Shown in pieces: positions 26,703 through 37,234 of a stretch of DNA of 64,000 nucleotides. The position numbers and the translations under genes were made by a program. The stretch comes from Rhodocyclales bacterium RIFCSPLOWO2_02_FULL_63_24. Lineage in GTDB: Bacteria; Pseudomonadota; Gammaproteobacteria; Burkholderiales; Rhodocyclaceae. How positions within the stretch are numbered: position 1 is the first letter of the stretch; each line of letters begins with the position of its first letter. The stretch is taken from contig MHZX01000110.1 of the NCBI GenBank assembly GCA_001828935.1, forward strand, positions 1-64,000, given 5' to 3'. The notes under the pieces were generated by a model. It was not told where the DNA came from, did no database searches, and saw nothing but the letters and a program-made list of their open reading frames with translations.

Positions 26703-27998
26703 ATGACGGATCGCCATTACGGCATTGAAACGCTTTGCCTGCATGCCGGCGCCCAGCCGGACGCGGCGACCGGCGCACGTGCCTTGCCGATCCACCAGAC
26801 CACTTCCTTCGTCTTCGATTCGGCGGAGCACGCGGCCAGCCTGTTCAACCTGCAAACCTTCGGCAACGTCTATTCGCGCATCGGCAACCCGACGGTCGCC
26901 GCCTTCGAGGAACGCATGGCGGCGCTGGAGGGGGGGCGCGCCGCGGTGGCCGCTGCCACCGGGCTGGCGGCGCAGATGGTGGCGCTACTGACCCTGTGCG
27001 AGGCGGGCGACCGCATCGTCGCGGCGCGGTCCTTGTATGGCGGCAGCTTTTCGCAGCTCGACGTCAGCCTGCGCAAGCTGGGCATCGAGACCGTCTTCGT
27101 CGATTCCGACGATCCGGGGAACTTCCGTGCCGCACTGTCGGACAACACCCGTTGCCTGTTCGCCGAGACGGTGGCGAATCCGCGCCTCAATGTGCTCGAC
27201 ATCGCCGCGGTGGCGGAAGTCGCCCACGCTCACCGCGTGCCGCTGATCATCGACAACACCGTGCCTTCGCCCTATTTGTGCCGGCCCTTCGAGCATGGGG
27301 CCGACATCGTGGTGCATTCGGCGACCAAATTTCTCGGCGGCCACGGCACCACGTTGGGCGGCGTGGTCATCGAGTCCGGCCATTTCGACTGGGGCAACGG
27401 CAAGTTTCCCGGCATGACCGAGCCTTCGGCCGGCTACCACGGCGTCAAGTTCTTTGAAACCTTCGGCGACTTCGGCTTCACCATGAAGGCGCGCATGGAA
27501 ACCCTGCGCACCTTCGGTCCCGCCTTGTCGCCGTTTTCCGCCTGGCAGCTGATGCAGGGCATCGAGACGCTGCCCTTGCGCATGCAGCGGCATTGCGAAA
27601 ATGCACTGGCCGTGGCGCGACACCTGGCAAGCCATCCGCGTGTGGCCTGGGTTAACTATCCGGGCCTGCCGAGCAGCCCGGCGTACGCATTGGCACAGCG
27701 TTACCTCGGTTCGTCGCGCCATCCCGGTGCTGGCGCGCTGCTGGCGTTCGGCGTCAAGGGGGGGCAGCAGGCAGGCGAGCGCTTCATTGATGCGCTGCAG
27801 TTCTGCTCCCACCTGGCCAATATCGGCGATGCCAAGACGCTGGTGATCCATCCGGCCTCGACCACCCACCGGCAGTTGAGCGAGGCCGACCAGCGCGCCT
27901 CCGGGGTGATCCCGGACATGGTGCGCCTGTCGGTCGGACTGGAGACGCTGGACGACATCCTGTGGGACATCGACCAGGCCCTGGAGCGCTGCGCCTGA
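26703..27998 (+). CDS. metY: O-acetylhomoserine sulfhydrylase
   Basis: PLP enzyme of the Cys/Met metabolism family making homocysteine directly from O-acetylhomoserine and sulfide. 431 aa, the longer size typical of MetY rather than the ~400 aa MetZ/MetB. Signatures: [40 protein letters not shown] and the PLP lysine in [23 protein letters not shown] near the C-terminus is conserved. O-succinylhomoserine as substrate cannot be fully excluded. No SAM riboswitch fold was recognised in the 100-base upstream gap. The stop overlaps the next gene by one base (TGATG). Confidence 0.93.
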   Translation: MTDRHYGIETLCLHAGAQPDAATGARALPIHQTTSFVFDSAEHAASLFNLQTFGNVYSRIGNPTVAAFEERMAALEGGRAAVAAATGLAAQMVALLTLCEAGDRIVAARSLYGGSFSQLDVSLRKLGIETVFVDSDDPGNFRAALSDNTRCLFAETVANPRLNVLDIAAVAEVAHAHRVPLIIDNTVPSPYLCRPFEHGADIVVHSATKFLGGHGTTLGGVVIESGHFDWGNGKFPGMTEPSAGYHGVKFFETFGDFGFTMKARMETLRTFGPALSPFSAWQLMQGIETLPLRMQRHCENALAVARHLASHPRVAWVNYPGLPSSPAYALAQRYLGSSRHPGAGALLAFGVKGGQQAGERFIDALQFCSHLANIGDAKTLVIHPASTTHRQLSEADQRASGVIPDMVRLSVGLETLDDILWDIDQALERCA

Positions 27999-28582
27999 TG
28001 GACTTCGACTTCATCGGCGGCATCGGCTGGCGCGATCTGGTGCTGGTTCTGGCGGCGATCATCGGTGTCTATCTGGTGTTGTCCGTGATGCGCCTGTTTC
28101 AGGTCGGCGGTCGGCACCGGCATGGCGCCAAACACGACACCAAACGCACGTTTTCCGGATGGGAACCCTATTCCCCGCGTCAGGACCCCGAGCCGCAGCC
28201 CGAATCGCTGCCGTTGCCGCGGTCCGAGCCGGCTGCGCCCGAGCGGGGATTTGCCCAGGCGCTGGCGCGTTCCAGTGTCGAGGCCGAGCTTCAGGGCTTG
28301 CGGCGCGAAAGCGCCGAACTGCGCGAGGAACTGGTGCGCCTGGCCGAGGAAGTCTCGCGGCTCAAGGCAAGTCGCAACGTGTCGCCGCTTTACAACGAGG
28401 CGATGACGCTGGCACAGCAAGGCATGCCCGCCGATGGAATCGCCGGCCGCTGCGGCATTTCCATCGGCGAGGCGGAATTGGTCGCGGCGCTGGCCCGCGG
28501 CGGAGCTGAATTTGAGCGTCATGGACAAAGCGAGGATCGCGATGAACGAAACACCGACTCCGGAAACCGACCCCGCGGCTGA
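27998..28582 (+). CDS. DUF2802 membrane-anchored protein
   Basis: 194 aa from the ATG that overlaps the metY stop. Segments in order: an N-terminal membrane anchor (about residues 12-31, DLVLVLAAIIGVYLVLSVM), a Pro/Glu-rich linker, a predicted coiled coil (about 85-125, SVEAELQGLRRESAELREEL), and a C-terminal DUF2802 helix pair (YNEAMTLAQQGMPADGIAGR followed by CGISIGEAELV), which looks HTH-like. DUF2802 proteins are widespread in beta/gammaproteobacteria, often near motility genes; the function is unknown. The 3' end overlaps the start of the SPOR gene by about 40 bases. Confidence 0.8.
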   Translation: MDFDFIGGIGWRDLVLVLAAIIGVYLVLSVMRLFQVGGRHRHGAKHDTKRTFSGWEPYSPRQDPEPQPESLPLPRSEPAAPERGFAQALARSSVEAELQGLRRESAELREELVRLAEEVSRLKASRNVSPLYNEAMTLAQQGMPADGIAGRCGISIGEAELVAALARGGAEFERHGQSEDRDERNTDSGNRPRG

Positions 28583-29318
28583 AGACGCCCTCAAGCGGCG
28601 TCTCCTCAATCGCATCGCCGTGGCCGCCGTGGTGGTGGTGGGTCTGCTCGGCAGCCTGGCGATGTTCGATGCGATTTACACGTCGAAGCCTCCGCTGACG
28701 ACCAAGGTGGCCGCCCTGCCGCCCAAAACCGAGGCCCCTCCGGTCGCGGAGCCGGTCAAGGAAGAGCCGGCCGCCGCCCCGACGGAAGCCAAGCCGGCCG
28801 AACCGGCAGCCGCGCCGGCAGCCGAGGGCAAGCCGGAGCCCGCCGTCGCGGCCAAGGCGGAGGAAAAGGCGGTGCCGGAGCGCACCGCCTCGCCGGGCGC
28901 GCCGCCGCTGCGGCCCTTGCCGCCGGAGAAACCGTTGACCCGTCCGGCCGTCAGCCGACCCGCGTCGGTGCGTCCTTCCGAACCGGTGCCGGCCGCGACT
29001 TCCCCGGCAGCGCGCCCGGAGCCGGCGCGCGAACTGGCGCGCGGGCCGGCCGCGCCGCGCCGGGCGCCTGCTTCGCGACCGATCACGCAGGCCGGCGAAC
29101 GCCAGTACGCCTTGCAAGTGGGGGTTTTCGGCAACGTCGCCAATGCTGAAGACCTGCGCGCGAAACTGGAATTGCACGGGATTCCCTCCAGCATCGAGGC
29201 GCGGGTCCATGTCGGTCCGTTCCGGACGCGCGAGGAGGCCGATGCCGCCCGTGCCAGGCTCAAGGAACTCGGGCTCGACGGCGGCCTGCTGGTTACCATG
29301 AAGGCGAAATCCCAGTGA
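28542..29318 (+). CDS. SPOR-domain membrane protein
   Basis: 258 aa from ATG 28542 (GAGGA about 7 bases upstream); ATG 28521 is an alternative. Layout: a short cytoplasmic part, one membrane segment (about residues 21-42, RIAVAAVVVVGLLGSLAMF), a long Ala/Pro/Glu/Lys-rich periplasmic spacer, then a C-terminal SPOR domain (about 185-258, ERQYALQVGVFGNVANAEDL and VGPFRTREEADAARARL). SPOR domains bind denuded septal peptidoglycan, so a role at the division site (FtsN/DedD-like) is likely. In betaproteobacteria such a gene often follows DUF2802-type neighbours, as here. Confidence 0.87.
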   Translation: MNETPTPETDPAAEDALKRRLLNRIAVAAVVVVGLLGSLAMFDAIYTSKPPLTTKVAALPPKTEAPPVAEPVKEEPAAAPTEAKPAEPAAAPAAEGKPEPAVAAKAEEKAVPERTASPGAPPLRPLPPEKPLTRPAVSRPASVRPSEPVPAATSPAARPEPARELARGPAAPRRAPASRPITQAGERQYALQVGVFGNVANAEDLRAKLELHGIPSSIEARVHVGPFRTREEADAARARLKELGLDGGLLVTMKAKSQ

Positions 29319-29385
29319 AGGCTAACGCAAGTATCATAGGCGTTGGGAAGAGAGGGCATAACCAAAAAGTGAACAGGACAAAGCC

Positions 29386-29838
29386 ATGAAAATTGAAAGC
29401 CCGCGTTTTGGCACACTCGAAGTAGAGCCCTCGCGCATCATCGAATTTCCGCGCGGACTGGTCGGGCTGGAGCAGTGCAAGCGCTTTTCCCTGTTTCATC
29501 CCGAAGGCGAACAGCCCAGTTACTTCATCCTGCAATCGCTGGACGATCCCGAACTCGCGTTTCATATCGCCGATCCGTCCCACTTCGGCTTCGGCCACGA
29601 GATCATCCTGTCCGACGAAGAGGCCGCCGATCTTGCGCTGTCCGCGGCCGATTGCGAGGCAGCCAAATCGGTCGCCAATTCCATCTCGAAACTGGTCGTG
29701 GTGGTGATGCTGACCAAGGAAGGCCCCGGCCGGCCGGTGCGCGCCAATCTGAACGCGCCGCTGATCATCAACATGGAAACCCGGCGCGGCCTGCAGCACG
29801 TGTTTTCCCGTCTCGACTACAACGTATCCCCAAAGTAA
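29386..29838 (+). CDS. fliW: flagellar assembly factor FliW
   Basis: FliW binds flagellin and, in species that have it, antagonises CsrA to couple flagellin translation to secretion. 150 aa. [53 protein letters not shown] and [17 protein letters not shown] are clear FliW signatures. There are no flagellar genes or csrA around it: it lies between the SPOR gene and ridA. FliW is uncommon in betaproteobacteria compared with Firmicutes and epsilonproteobacteria, so its presence as an orphan is notable. It implies a flagellated host. Confidence 0.92.
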   Translation: MKIESPRFGTLEVEPSRIIEFPRGLVGLEQCKRFSLFHPEGEQPSYFILQSLDDPELAFHIADPSHFGFGHEIILSDEEAADLALSAADCEAAKSVANSISKLVVVVMLTKEGPGRPVRANLNAPLIINMETRRGLQHVFSRLDYNVSPK

Positions 29839-29851
29839 TCCGGAGCCTGTC

Positions 29852-30232
29852 ATGACCCGCAAAATCGTTTCCACGGTCGCCGCCCCGGCCGCCATCGGCA
29901 CCTATTCCCAGGCGGTGCAGGCCGGCAACACGATCTACCTGTCGGGCCAGATCGGCCTCGACCCCGCCAGCATGCAGATGGTGGACGGCATCGACGCGCA
30001 GATCGTGCGCGTCTTCGAAAACCTCAAGGCCGTTGCCGCCGCTGCCGGAGCGACGCTGAACGATGCCGTGAAGTTCAACATCTACCTCACGGATCTGGCC
30101 AACTTCGCCAAGGTCAACGAAACCATGGCGAAGTATGTCAGCGAGCCCTATCCGGCACGCGCCGCGGTGGGCGTCAAGGAATTGCCGCGCGGTGCACTGG
30201 TCGAGGCGGACGCCGTGCTCGTCCTTGGCTGA
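29852..30232 (+). CDS. ridA: RidA-family 2-iminobutanoate/2-iminopropanoate deaminase
   Basis: 126 aa YjgF/YER057c/UK114 family enzyme that hydrolyses reactive enamine/imine intermediates released by PLP enzymes. [38 protein letters not shown] and [20 protein letters not shown] with the conserved arginine (PARAAV) and the terminal EADAVLV are typical. It follows fliW by 13 bases and overlaps the likely start of recG by a few bases, so transcription probably continues into recG. Confidence 0.95.
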   Translation: MTRKIVSTVAAPAAIGTYSQAVQAGNTIYLSGQIGLDPASMQMVDGIDAQIVRVFENLKAVAAAAGATLNDAVKFNIYLTDLANFAKVNETMAKYVSEPYPARAAVGVKELPRGALVEADAVLVLG

Positions 30233-32315
30233 AAAGCCGGCTGCCGGCGCCAACACCCTCGCGGCCCGCCTGGCCCGGCTCGGTCTGCGCACCGATGCCG
30301 ATTTCATCCTGCACCTGCCGCTGCGCTACGAAGACGAGACCCGCATTACCGCGCTGCGCGACGCGCGACCCGGCATCGCGGCGCAGTTCGAAGTCGAGGT
30401 GGTCGACAGCGAAATTGCCTACCGGCCGCGGCGCCAGTTGCTGGCGCGGGTCAGGGATAGCAGCGGCGCACTGCTGCTGCGCTTCCTGAACTTCTATCCG
30501 AGTCAGCAAAAGGTCTTGCATCCGGGCGCGCGCCTGCGCATCTTCGGCGAAACCCACGAGGGCTATCTCGGCGCCGAAATCATTCATCCGCGCTTCCGCG
30601 CCGTCGCCGCCGACGAGCCCTTGCCGGAGCGCCTGACGCCGGTCTATCCGACCACCGCAGGCCTCGGCCAGGCCACTTTGCGCCGCCTGATCGGGCGCGC
30701 GCTGGAGCGCGCCGACCTGGGCGACACGCTGCCGCCGGCGCTGCGTCGGCGCCTGCGCCTGCCTGAATTCGCCGCCGCCATCCAGCGCCTGCACACGCCG
30801 CCGCCGGAAATGAGCCAGGCGGTGCTGGAGTCGCGCGAGCACCCGGCCTGGCGCCGCGTCCAGTTCGACGAACTGCTGGCGCAGCAACTCAGCCTGCGCC
30901 GCGCCTACAGTGCCCGCCGCGCGCGCGGCGCGCCGCCGCTGGTGCCGACGACGACCCTCACCGCGGCCTTGCTCGAATCCCTGCCGTTTCGTCTCACCGC
31001 CGCGCAAGCCAGCGCCTGGCAGGAGATCGCTGCCGACCTCAAGCAGCCGCATCCGATGCAGCGCCTGCTGCAGGGCGACGTCGGCAGCGGCAAAACCGTG
31101 GTCGCCGCGCTGGCCATGCTGCAGGCGGTCGAAGCCGGCTATCAGGCGGCCCTGATGGCGCCGACCGAGATCCTCGCCGAGCAGCATTACCGCAAGCTGG
31201 CGGCCTGGCTGGAACCGCTCGGTCTGGAAGTCGCCTGGCTTACCGGCAGCCTGAAAAAGCGCGACAAGGATGCGGCGATCGCAAGAGTCGGCGCTGGCGA
31301 GACGCCGATCGTGATCGGCACCCACGCCCTGATCGAAGATAAGGTTGGGTTCGCCCGGCTCGGCCTGGCGATTGTCGACGAGCAGCACCGCTTCGGCGTG
31401 CGGCAGCGTCTGGCGCTGAAGGAGAAGGGCCTCTTCGCGCATCAACTGGCGATGTCGGCGACGCCGATTCCGCGCACTCTGGCCATGAGCTATTACGCCG
31501 ACCTCGATGTCTCGGTACTCGACGAACTGCCGCCCGGGCGCAGCCCGGTGACCACCAAGCTGGTCTCGGAGGCCCGTCGCGAGCAGGTCGTGGCGCGCGT
31601 GCATGAGGCCTGCCGCGGCGGGCGCCAGGCCTATTGGGTCTGTCCGCTGATCGAAGAAAACGAAGTTTCGGTGGAGGCTAACGAGAGCGAAGCGAACGTT
31701 AAGCGCAGCGGCCGGAACCAAAACGCCGTTTTGCAGCTCAAGACCGCCGAGGAAACCTATGCGCGTCTGCTCGCCGAGCTGCCGGACCTGCGCGTCGGCC
31801 TGGTGCACGGCCGGCTCAAGACAGCGGAGAAGGCCGCGGTGATGGCCGCCTTCGTGCGCAACGAAATCCAGGTGCTGGTGGCAACCACGGTGATCGAGGT
31901 CGGCGTCGATGTGCCGAACGCGAGCCTGATGGTGATCGAGCACGCCGAGCGCTTCGGCCTGGCGCAGCTTCATCAGCTGCGCGGCCGCGTCGGGCGCGGC
32001 GTCGACGCTTCGACCTGCATCCTGCTCTACGCCCAGCCGCTGGGCGAATTGGCGCGAGCACGGTTGAAAGTCATTTTCGAAAGCACCGACGGCTTCGCGA
32101 TTGCGCGCGAGGACCTGCGCCTGCGCGGTCCCGGCGAATTCATCGGTGCGCGGCAAAGCGGCCTGCCGCTGTTGCGCTATGCCGACCTGGAAGATGCGGC
32201 GCTGGTCGAGCAGGCGCGCGCCGCGGCGGAAGACATGCTGCGCGACCAGCCGCAGCTCGCGGCCGCCCATCTCCAGCGCTGGCTCGGCGGGCGCGAGGAA
32301 CTGCTCAAGGCATGA
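30225..32315 (+). CDS. recG: ATP-dependent DNA helicase RecG
   Basis: Branch-migrating helicase that remodels stalled forks and Holliday junctions. No ATG fits; TTG 30225 ([20 protein letters not shown]) overlaps the ridA stop and gives 696 aa, close to the usual length, whereas the ORF-track start at 30135 lies inside ridA. The wedge OB-domain occupies about residues 40-180. Walker A is [17 protein letters not shown], the DEAD-box equivalent is [12 protein letters not shown], and motif VI is QLRGRVGRG. Two oddities: an R1 repeat encodes ARVGAGETP near residue 353, and about 25 unusual residues ([20 protein letters not shown]) sit between the conserved CPLIEE and the helix before LRVGLVHGR. 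Confidence 0.93.
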   Translation: MAEKPAAGANTLAARLARLGLRTDADFILHLPLRYEDETRITALRDARPGIAAQFEVEVVDSEIAYRPRRQLLARVRDSSGALLLRFLNFYPSQQKVLHPGARLRIFGETHEGYLGAEIIHPRFRAVAADEPLPERLTPVYPTTAGLGQATLRRLIGRALERADLGDTLPPALRRRLRLPEFAAAIQRLHTPPPEMSQAVLESREHPAWRRVQFDELLAQQLSLRRAYSARRARGAPPLVPTTTLTAALLESLPFRLTAAQASAWQEIAADLKQPHPMQRLLQGDVGSGKTVVAALAMLQAVEAGYQAALMAPTEILAEQHYRKLAAWLEPLGLEVAWLTGSLKKRDKDAAIARVGAGETPIVIGTHALIEDKVGFARLGLAIVDEQHRFGVRQRLALKEKGLFAHQLAMSATPIPRTLAMSYYADLDVSVLDELPPGRSPVTTKLVSEARREQVVARVHEACRGGRQAYWVCPLIEENEVSVEANESEANVKRSGRNQNAVLQLKTAEETYARLLAELPDLRVGLVHGRLKTAEKAAVMAAFVRNEIQVLVATTVIEVGVDVPNASLMVIEHAERFGLAQLHQLRGRVGRGVDASTCILLYAQPLGELARARLKVIFESTDGFAIAREDLRLRGPGEFIGARQSGLPLLRYADLEDAALVEQARAAAEDMLRDQPQLAAAHLQRWLGGREELLKA
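31283..31306 (+). repeat. R1 repeat copy inside recG
   Basis: AAGAGTCGGCGCTGGCGAGA then CGCC; encodes RVGAGET just before the conserved IVIGTHAL. Confidence 0.6.
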
Positions 32316-32857
32316 GGCCGAGGAATCGCAAGAGCCGTGGTCGCGACGCCGGCGGCTGGCCGGCGTTGTGTACCGAGCGCGGTGCGCTGCGCGCCTGGTT
32401 GCGCGAAACCGGTTCGCTCACCGCGCGCCTGCGCCTGAGCGGGCTGGTCGGCGTGCACCTGCTGCGCCAAGGGCTGCGCCGGCCGCAGCACGACGAGCGG
32501 CGCGCGCTGCACCTGGCGGCCGGCCGTCTTGCGCCGGTGCGCGAGGTGGTGTTGCAGGTGGCTGGCCGTGTCGCCGTGTTTGCCCACACCGCCGCCAACC
32601 TCGCGGCCTTGAAACTGCTGCGCCGCGCCGGCCGGCGCCCGCTGGCCAGTGTGTTGTTTGCCGACCCGCGGGTCAAGGCTGGGCCGCTCTACTACCGCCA
32701 GCTCGATGCCCGTCATCCCTTGCATCGCGCCGCGGTCTTCTGGTGCGAAGGCCCGGAGCCGCGCCGCCTGCCGGCCCGGCGCGCCTTGTTTGTCCGCGGC
32801 GCGGCGCGCCTGCTGGTCACCGAAGTCTTTCTGCCGTGGTCCCGCGGTCAATCTTGA
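32312..32857 (+). CDS. ubiC: chorismate lyase (UbiC-like)
   Basis: 181 aa. It would cleave chorismate to 4-hydroxybenzoate and pyruvate, the first step of ubiquinone synthesis. Similarity is recognised mainly from the pattern LTARLRLSGLVGVHLLRQGL, AREVVLQVAGRVAVFAHT, the ADPRVKAGPLYYRQLD segment and the ending LLVTEVFLPW, which match the divergent betaproteobacterial UbiC. The position directly before ubiA supports the call. The ATG overlaps the recG stop (ATGA), so recG-ubiC are coupled. UbiC sequences diverge widely, so the assignment leans on context. Confidence 0.75.
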   Translation: MRPRNRKSRGRDAGGWPALCTERGALRAWLRETGSLTARLRLSGLVGVHLLRQGLRRPQHDERRALHLAAGRLAPVREVVLQVAGRVAVFAHTAANLAALKLLRRAGRRPLASVLFADPRVKAGPLYYRQLDARHPLHRAAVFWCEGPEPRRLPARRALFVRGAARLLVTEVFLPWSRGQS

Positions 32858-32917
32858 ATCGTTTGCCCGCCGTCGCCGGCTGCGGCCATTGCGCGCGACT
32901 GCCGTTAAAATCGGCGC

Positions 32918-33805
32918 ATGACTTTCGCTGACCTCAGGCAACGCCTCGATCTCTACGAGAAGCTGATGCGGCTGGACAAGCCGATCGGCACGCTGCTGCT
33001 GCTATGGCCCACGTTCTGGGCGCTCTGGATCGCCAGCGAGGGCCAGCCGCAGGCGCTGCTGGCCTGGATCTTCGCACTCGGCACGCTGCTGATGCGCTCC
33101 GCCGGCTGCGTCATCAACGACTATGCCGACCGCGATTTCGATCCGCACGTCGAGCGCACCCGGGAAAGACCGCTGGCGGCGCGCCGGGTGTCCACCCGCG
33201 AGGCGCTGACGCTCGCCGCCGTTCTCATCGTGTGCGCCTTCCTGCTGATACTGCCGATTCTGCGCGATGTCTGGTGGCTGGCGCTGATCGCGGTCTTCCT
33301 CGCCGCGAGCTATCCCTTCACCAAACGCTTCTTCGCCCTGCCGCAGGCCTATCTCGGCGTTGCCTTCGGTTTCGGCATTCCCATGGCGTTTGCCGCCGCG
33401 ACCGGCGAAGTCGGCCTGCTGGGATGGACGCTGCTGGTCGCCAACATCTTCTGGGCGCTGGCCTACGACACGGAATACGCCATGGTCGACCGCGAGGACG
33501 ACCTCAAGATCGGCATTCGCACCGCAGCCATTACCTTCGGCCGCTTCGACGTCGTCGCGGTGATGCTCTGCTATGCCGCGACGCTCGCCATCCTCGCCGT
33601 GGTCGGCTGGCAACTGGGCTACGGCGCCGGGTATTTCATCGGGTTGGCCGCCGCCGCCGCGGTGGCCGGCTACCACTACACCCTGATCCGCGATCGCGGA
33701 CGGGAGGGCTGTTTCGCCGCGTTCAGGCACAACAAGTGGTTTGGCGCGGCGATCTTCGCCGGCATCGTCGCGGAGCTCAATCTCCAGCCCTGGCTGGTGC
33801 AGTGA
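32918..33805 (+). CDS. ubiA: 4-hydroxybenzoate polyprenyltransferase
   Basis: Integral membrane prenyltransferase attaching the polyprenyl chain to 4-hydroxybenzoate. 295 aa with about eight hydrophobic segments. The Mg-diphosphate-binding aspartate motifs are [20 protein letters not shown] (first) and [18 protein letters not shown] (second). [17 protein letters not shown] near residue 22 is the UbiA N-terminal signature. It lies 60 bases after ubiC in the same direction. The 3' end overlaps the convergent histidine kinase gene by 29 bases. Confidence 0.96.
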   Translation: MTFADLRQRLDLYEKLMRLDKPIGTLLLLWPTFWALWIASEGQPQALLAWIFALGTLLMRSAGCVINDYADRDFDPHVERTRERPLAARRVSTREALTLAAVLIVCAFLLILPILRDVWWLALIAVFLAASYPFTKRFFALPQAYLGVAFGFGIPMAFAAATGEVGLLGWTLLVANIFWALAYDTEYAMVDREDDLKIGIRTAAITFGRFDVVAVMLCYAATLAILAVVGWQLGYGAGYFIGLAAAAAVAGYHYTLIRDRGREGCFAAFRHNKWFGAAIFAGIVAELNLQPWLVQ

Positions 33806-35594
33806 CCGCTGCCTGCCCGCTGCGGCGGTCCTCATCCCGGTTCAGCGCGATCACTTCGCTGAGTGCGGCGCGCAAGCGGGCCGGCTTGATCGGCTTGTGC
33901 AGCATGACGAGATTGGCCTCCCTGGCCGCCCGCAATGCGGCCTGGCTGGTGTCGCCGCTGACCAGCAGCGCCGGCAAGTGGGCGCCGTAACGTTTGCGCA
34001 GGGCCTCGATGGCATCGATACCGTTGCCCGGGCCCGACAAACCCATGTCCGAGATGACCGCGTCGATCGTCGCCTGGCCGCGCTCGATCCGGGCCAGGGC
34101 CTCGGCGACGGACCCGGCGGTCGTTACCTCGCAGCCCCAGCCCTGCAGCAGGGCGTGCATTCCGGTGCGGATCGCCTCTTCATCGTCGATCATGAGTATC
34201 CGGCGCCCCTTGAGGTTGCCCGCGGCCGGCGCGGGTTCCGGTTTGGACAGGGGCGTCGCCGCCGGATCCGGCGCGGTGGTCAGGGGCGCCGACACGGCGA
34301 AGCAGGAGCCCCGCCCCGGTTCCGAACGCAAGGACAAGGGATGGTCGAGCAGACGCGCGACGCGCTCGACGATGGACAGGCCGAGGCCGATCCCCTGCTG
34401 CCGGTCCCTGGCCTTGTTGCCGGCCTGGTAGAACTCGCTGAAGATCGCTGCTTGCTCCTCGTGGGCAATGCCGATGCCGGTGTCGAACACGCCGATCAGC
34501 AGTCGGTCCTGGCGCCGCCGGCAGCCGAGCAGGACGCGGCCTGCGGGCGTGTAGCGGATGGCGTTTGACAACAGGTTGCGCAAGACCTGGCCGAGCAGCG
34601 CCGGATCGCTGACGATCTGCGCCGAGCAGGGCATGACGCGCAACCGGATACCCTGGTGTTCGGCGATCGGCATGAATTCGCGCGCCATCTCGGCAAGTAC
34701 GGTTTGTACCGGAAACGGGCGGCAGTCCGCCTTGATCACATTGGCGTCGAGCTTGGAGACGTCGAGCAGGGCGTCGAGCAACGCGTTCATGGCCTCGGCC
34801 GACTGCCGGGCGTGGGTCAGCAACTCGGCGCCGCGTGGCGTTTGCGCTTCGTGGCGCAGCAGTTCGTGAAAGATCGACAAGGCCTGCATGGGCTGGCGCA
34901 GGTCGTGGCTGGCGGCGGCAAGAAAGCGCGCCTTGGCGTGATAGGCCTGTTCCGCCACGTCGCGCTGCGTGGTCAGTTCCTTGGCCATGGCTTCGTTGCG
35001 GAAACGCAGCTGCTGGGCCTCGATGAAAATCCGGTTGCGCTTCCGCGCCTGCCAGATCGTCATCGGCAGGAATACCAGCAGCATGAGGGCGAGGATGGTA
35101 TGCAGGCGGTCGCCGACCGTCAGCAGCCAGACCGTGGGCGGGCCGATCGAGGCGACGATATAGGCGCGCGACGGCGGCATGTAGGAAAAGCCTTCCGAGG
35201 CGTTGCTCGAGGCCGCCACCGTGATCACCGTCAGAATCACCAGTTGGGACTCGGTCGGCAGATGCGCGAGCATGGCGGTGTTGGCGAGGCCCCAGCAGAC
35301 CCCTGCCAGGCCGCCGCCGATGGCCTGGCTGCGCCCCCACTCCCGGGTACTGCGGCTGCCCGGTGCACGGCGATAGCGCCATACCTGCCAGGCGCGTACC
35401 AGCGTGACGACATAGAGGGCAAGCAAGGCCGGCTGCCAGGTCCAGTCCGGGATGCCGTCGTGCACCACATAAACCAGCAGGCTCAGTACCAGCGCACCGG
35501 CCAGGTTCTGGTCGTTGGTTTCGCTGAAAAAGGCCCTGATCTGCTCGGCTTTGACGACAGCGCGCTCTTCCTCCGACAGGAATTCGATGGACAT
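33777..35594 (-). CDS. hybrid sensor histidine kinase with C-terminal receiver
   Basis: 605 aa from [20 protein letters not shown]; the ORF-track start (36884) runs antisense through ubiD. Domains: a membrane sensor region with about five to six hydrophobic segments (residues ~35-175), a short coiled coil, HisKA with the phospho-acceptor in [12 protein letters not shown] (about H230), HATPase_c with [13 protein letters not shown] and [11 protein letters not shown], and a receiver domain ([14 protein letters not shown]; acceptor Asp in VISDMGLSG, about D516). H-D-L-R-Q-P is typical of NarX-unrelated hybrid kinases in betaproteobacteria. No cognate regulator gene is adjacent, and the signal is unknown. 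It faces away from ubiD (divergent, 141-base gap). Confidence 0.88.
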   Translation of the reverse strand: MSIEFLSEEERAVVKAEQIRAFFSETNDQNLAGALVLSLLVYVVHDGIPDWTWQPALLALYVVTLVRAWQVWRYRRAPGSRSTREWGRSQAIGGGLAGVCWGLANTAMLAHLPTESQLVILTVITVAASSNASEGFSYMPPSRAYIVASIGPPTVWLLTVGDRLHTILALMLLVFLPMTIWQARKRNRIFIEAQQLRFRNEAMAKELTTQRDVAEQAYHAKARFLAAASHDLRQPMQALSIFHELLRHEAQTPRGAELLTHARQSAEAMNALLDALLDVSKLDANVIKADCRPFPVQTVLAEMAREFMPIAEHQGIRLRVMPCSAQIVSDPALLGQVLRNLLSNAIRYTPAGRVLLGCRRRQDRLLIGVFDTGIGIAHEEQAAIFSEFYQAGNKARDRQQGIGLGLSIVERVARLLDHPLSLRSEPGRGSCFAVSAPLTTAPDPAATPLSKPEPAPAAGNLKGRRILMIDDEEAIRTGMHALLQGWGCEVTTAGSVAEALARIERGQATIDAVISDMGLSGPGNGIDAIEALRKRYGAHLPALLVSGDTSQAALRAAREANLVMLHKPIKPARLRAALSEVIALNRDEDRRSGQAAVTAPARAGD

Positions 35595-35735
35595 CGTGCG
35601 TAACGGATTGCTTGGACGGGAAACAGGTCGACACTGTAGCCGACAACCCGGCAATCGGCGCGCGGCGGCGTTGCGCTTGCGTAATCCGTGCCCGGCGATG
35701 AAGCACGCTTGGACGCGGGCGGTTAAACTCGCGCC

Positions 35736-37226
35736 ATGAACTACTCCGATCTGCGCGATTTCATTGCTCAACTGGAAGCGCTTGGCGAGCTCAAGCGGAT
35801 AGCGGTCGAAGTCGATCCCTGCCTGGAAATGACCGAAATTGCCGACCGCGTACTGCGCGCGGGCGGGCCGGCGCTGCTGTTCGAGAAACCGAAGGGGCAC
35901 TCGATGCCGGTGCTGACCAACCTGTTCGGCACGCCGCGCCGGGTGGCGCTCGGCATAGCCGCCGCGGAGGGCGATGACGGCGCTGCGGCCGACTGGACGC
36001 GCCGCCTGCGCGAGGTCGGCAGCCTGCTGGCCTTTCTCAAGGAACCCGAGCCGCCGAAGGGGCTGAAGGACGCCTGGGACAAGCTGCCGGTGTTGAAGCA
36101 GGTGCTCAACATGGCGCCCAAGCTCGTGAGCTCGGCGCCGTGCCAGGAAGTCGTTTGGGAGGGCAGGGAGGTCGGCCTGGCGCGCCTGCCGCTGCAGACC
36201 TGCTGGCCGGGCGACGCCGCGCCGCTGATTACCTGGGGCCTGGTCGTCACGCGCGGGCCGGCCAAGACGCGGCAGAATCTCGGCATCTACCGCCAGCAAC
36301 TGCTCGGCCCGAACAAGCTGATCATGCGCTGGCTGGCGCATCGCGGCGGCGCGCTGGATTATCGCGAGCATTGCGCGGCCCACCCCGGCGAGCCTTTCCC
36401 GGTCGCGGTGGCGATCGGTGCCGATCCGGCGACCATCCTGGCGGCCGTCACGCCCGTACCCGATACGTTGTCCGAATACCAGTTCGCCGGTTTGCTGCGC
36501 GGCGCCAAGACCGAGGTGGTGAAATGTCTCGGGTCCGACCTGCAGGTGCCGGCTTCCGCGGAGATCGTGCTGGAGGGCGTCATCCACCCCGGTGAAGTCG
36601 CGCAGGAAGGCCCTTTCGGCGACCACACCGGCTATTACAACGAGACGGCCGAGTTTCCCGTGTTCACCGTCGAACGCATCTGCATGCGTCGCGATCCCAT
36701 CTACCATTCCACCTACACCGGCAAGCCGCCCGACGAACCGGCGATGCTCGGCCTGGCGCTGAACGAGGTCTTCGTTCCGCTGTTGCAGAAGCAGTTTCCC
36801 GAGATCGTCGATTTCTACCTGCCGCCGGAGGGCTGTTCCTACCGGATGGCTGTGGTCAGCATCAAAAAACAGTATCCGGGGCATGCCAAGCGCGTGATGT
36901 TCGGCATCTGGAGCTTCCTGCGCCAGTTCATGTACACCAAGTTCATCATCGTCACCGACGCCGACGTCGATGTGCGCTCCTGGCCGGAAGTGATCTGGGC
37001 GCTCACCACGCGCGTTGACGCCGCGCGCGACACCCTGATTGCCGAGAACACGCCCATTGATTACCTCGATTTCGCCTCACCGGTGGCGAGCCTCGGTAGC
37101 AAAATGGGCATCGACGCGACCAACAAATGGCCGGGAGAAACAGCGCGCGAGTGGGGCCGCCCGATCGCCATGGAGCAAGCCGTCAAGCAGCGCATAGACG
37201 CGCTCTGGCAGCAATTGGGATTGTAG
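35736..37226 (+). CDS. ubiD: 4-hydroxy-3-polyprenylbenzoate decarboxylase
   Basis: Prenylated-FMN-dependent decarboxylase of ubiquinone synthesis. 496 aa, start [20 protein letters not shown]. Signatures: [53 protein letters not shown] (with the ERD-type active-site glutamates nearby in APAE..LEGVI) and [12 protein letters not shown] at the C-terminus. UbiX, which makes the cofactor, is not in the window. UbiD works on the UbiA product, so the recG-ubiC-ubiA and ubiD units are functionally linked although the histidine kinase gene separates them. Confidence 0.96.
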   Translation: MNYSDLRDFIAQLEALGELKRIAVEVDPCLEMTEIADRVLRAGGPALLFEKPKGHSMPVLTNLFGTPRRVALGIAAAEGDDGAAADWTRRLREVGSLLAFLKEPEPPKGLKDAWDKLPVLKQVLNMAPKLVSSAPCQEVVWEGREVGLARLPLQTCWPGDAAPLITWGLVVTRGPAKTRQNLGIYRQQLLGPNKLIMRWLAHRGGALDYREHCAAHPGEPFPVAVAIGADPATILAAVTPVPDTLSEYQFAGLLRGAKTEVVKCLGSDLQVPASAEIVLEGVIHPGEVAQEGPFGDHTGYYNETAEFPVFTVERICMRRDPIYHSTYTGKPPDEPAMLGLALNEVFVPLLQKQFPEIVDFYLPPEGCSYRMAVVSIKKQYPGHAKRVMFGIWSFLRQFMYTKFIIVTDADVDVRSWPEVIWALTTRVDAARDTLIAENTPIDYLDFASPVASLGSKMGIDATNKWPGETAREWGRPIAMEQAVKQRIDALWQQLGL

Positions 37227-37234
37227 GAGGAACA

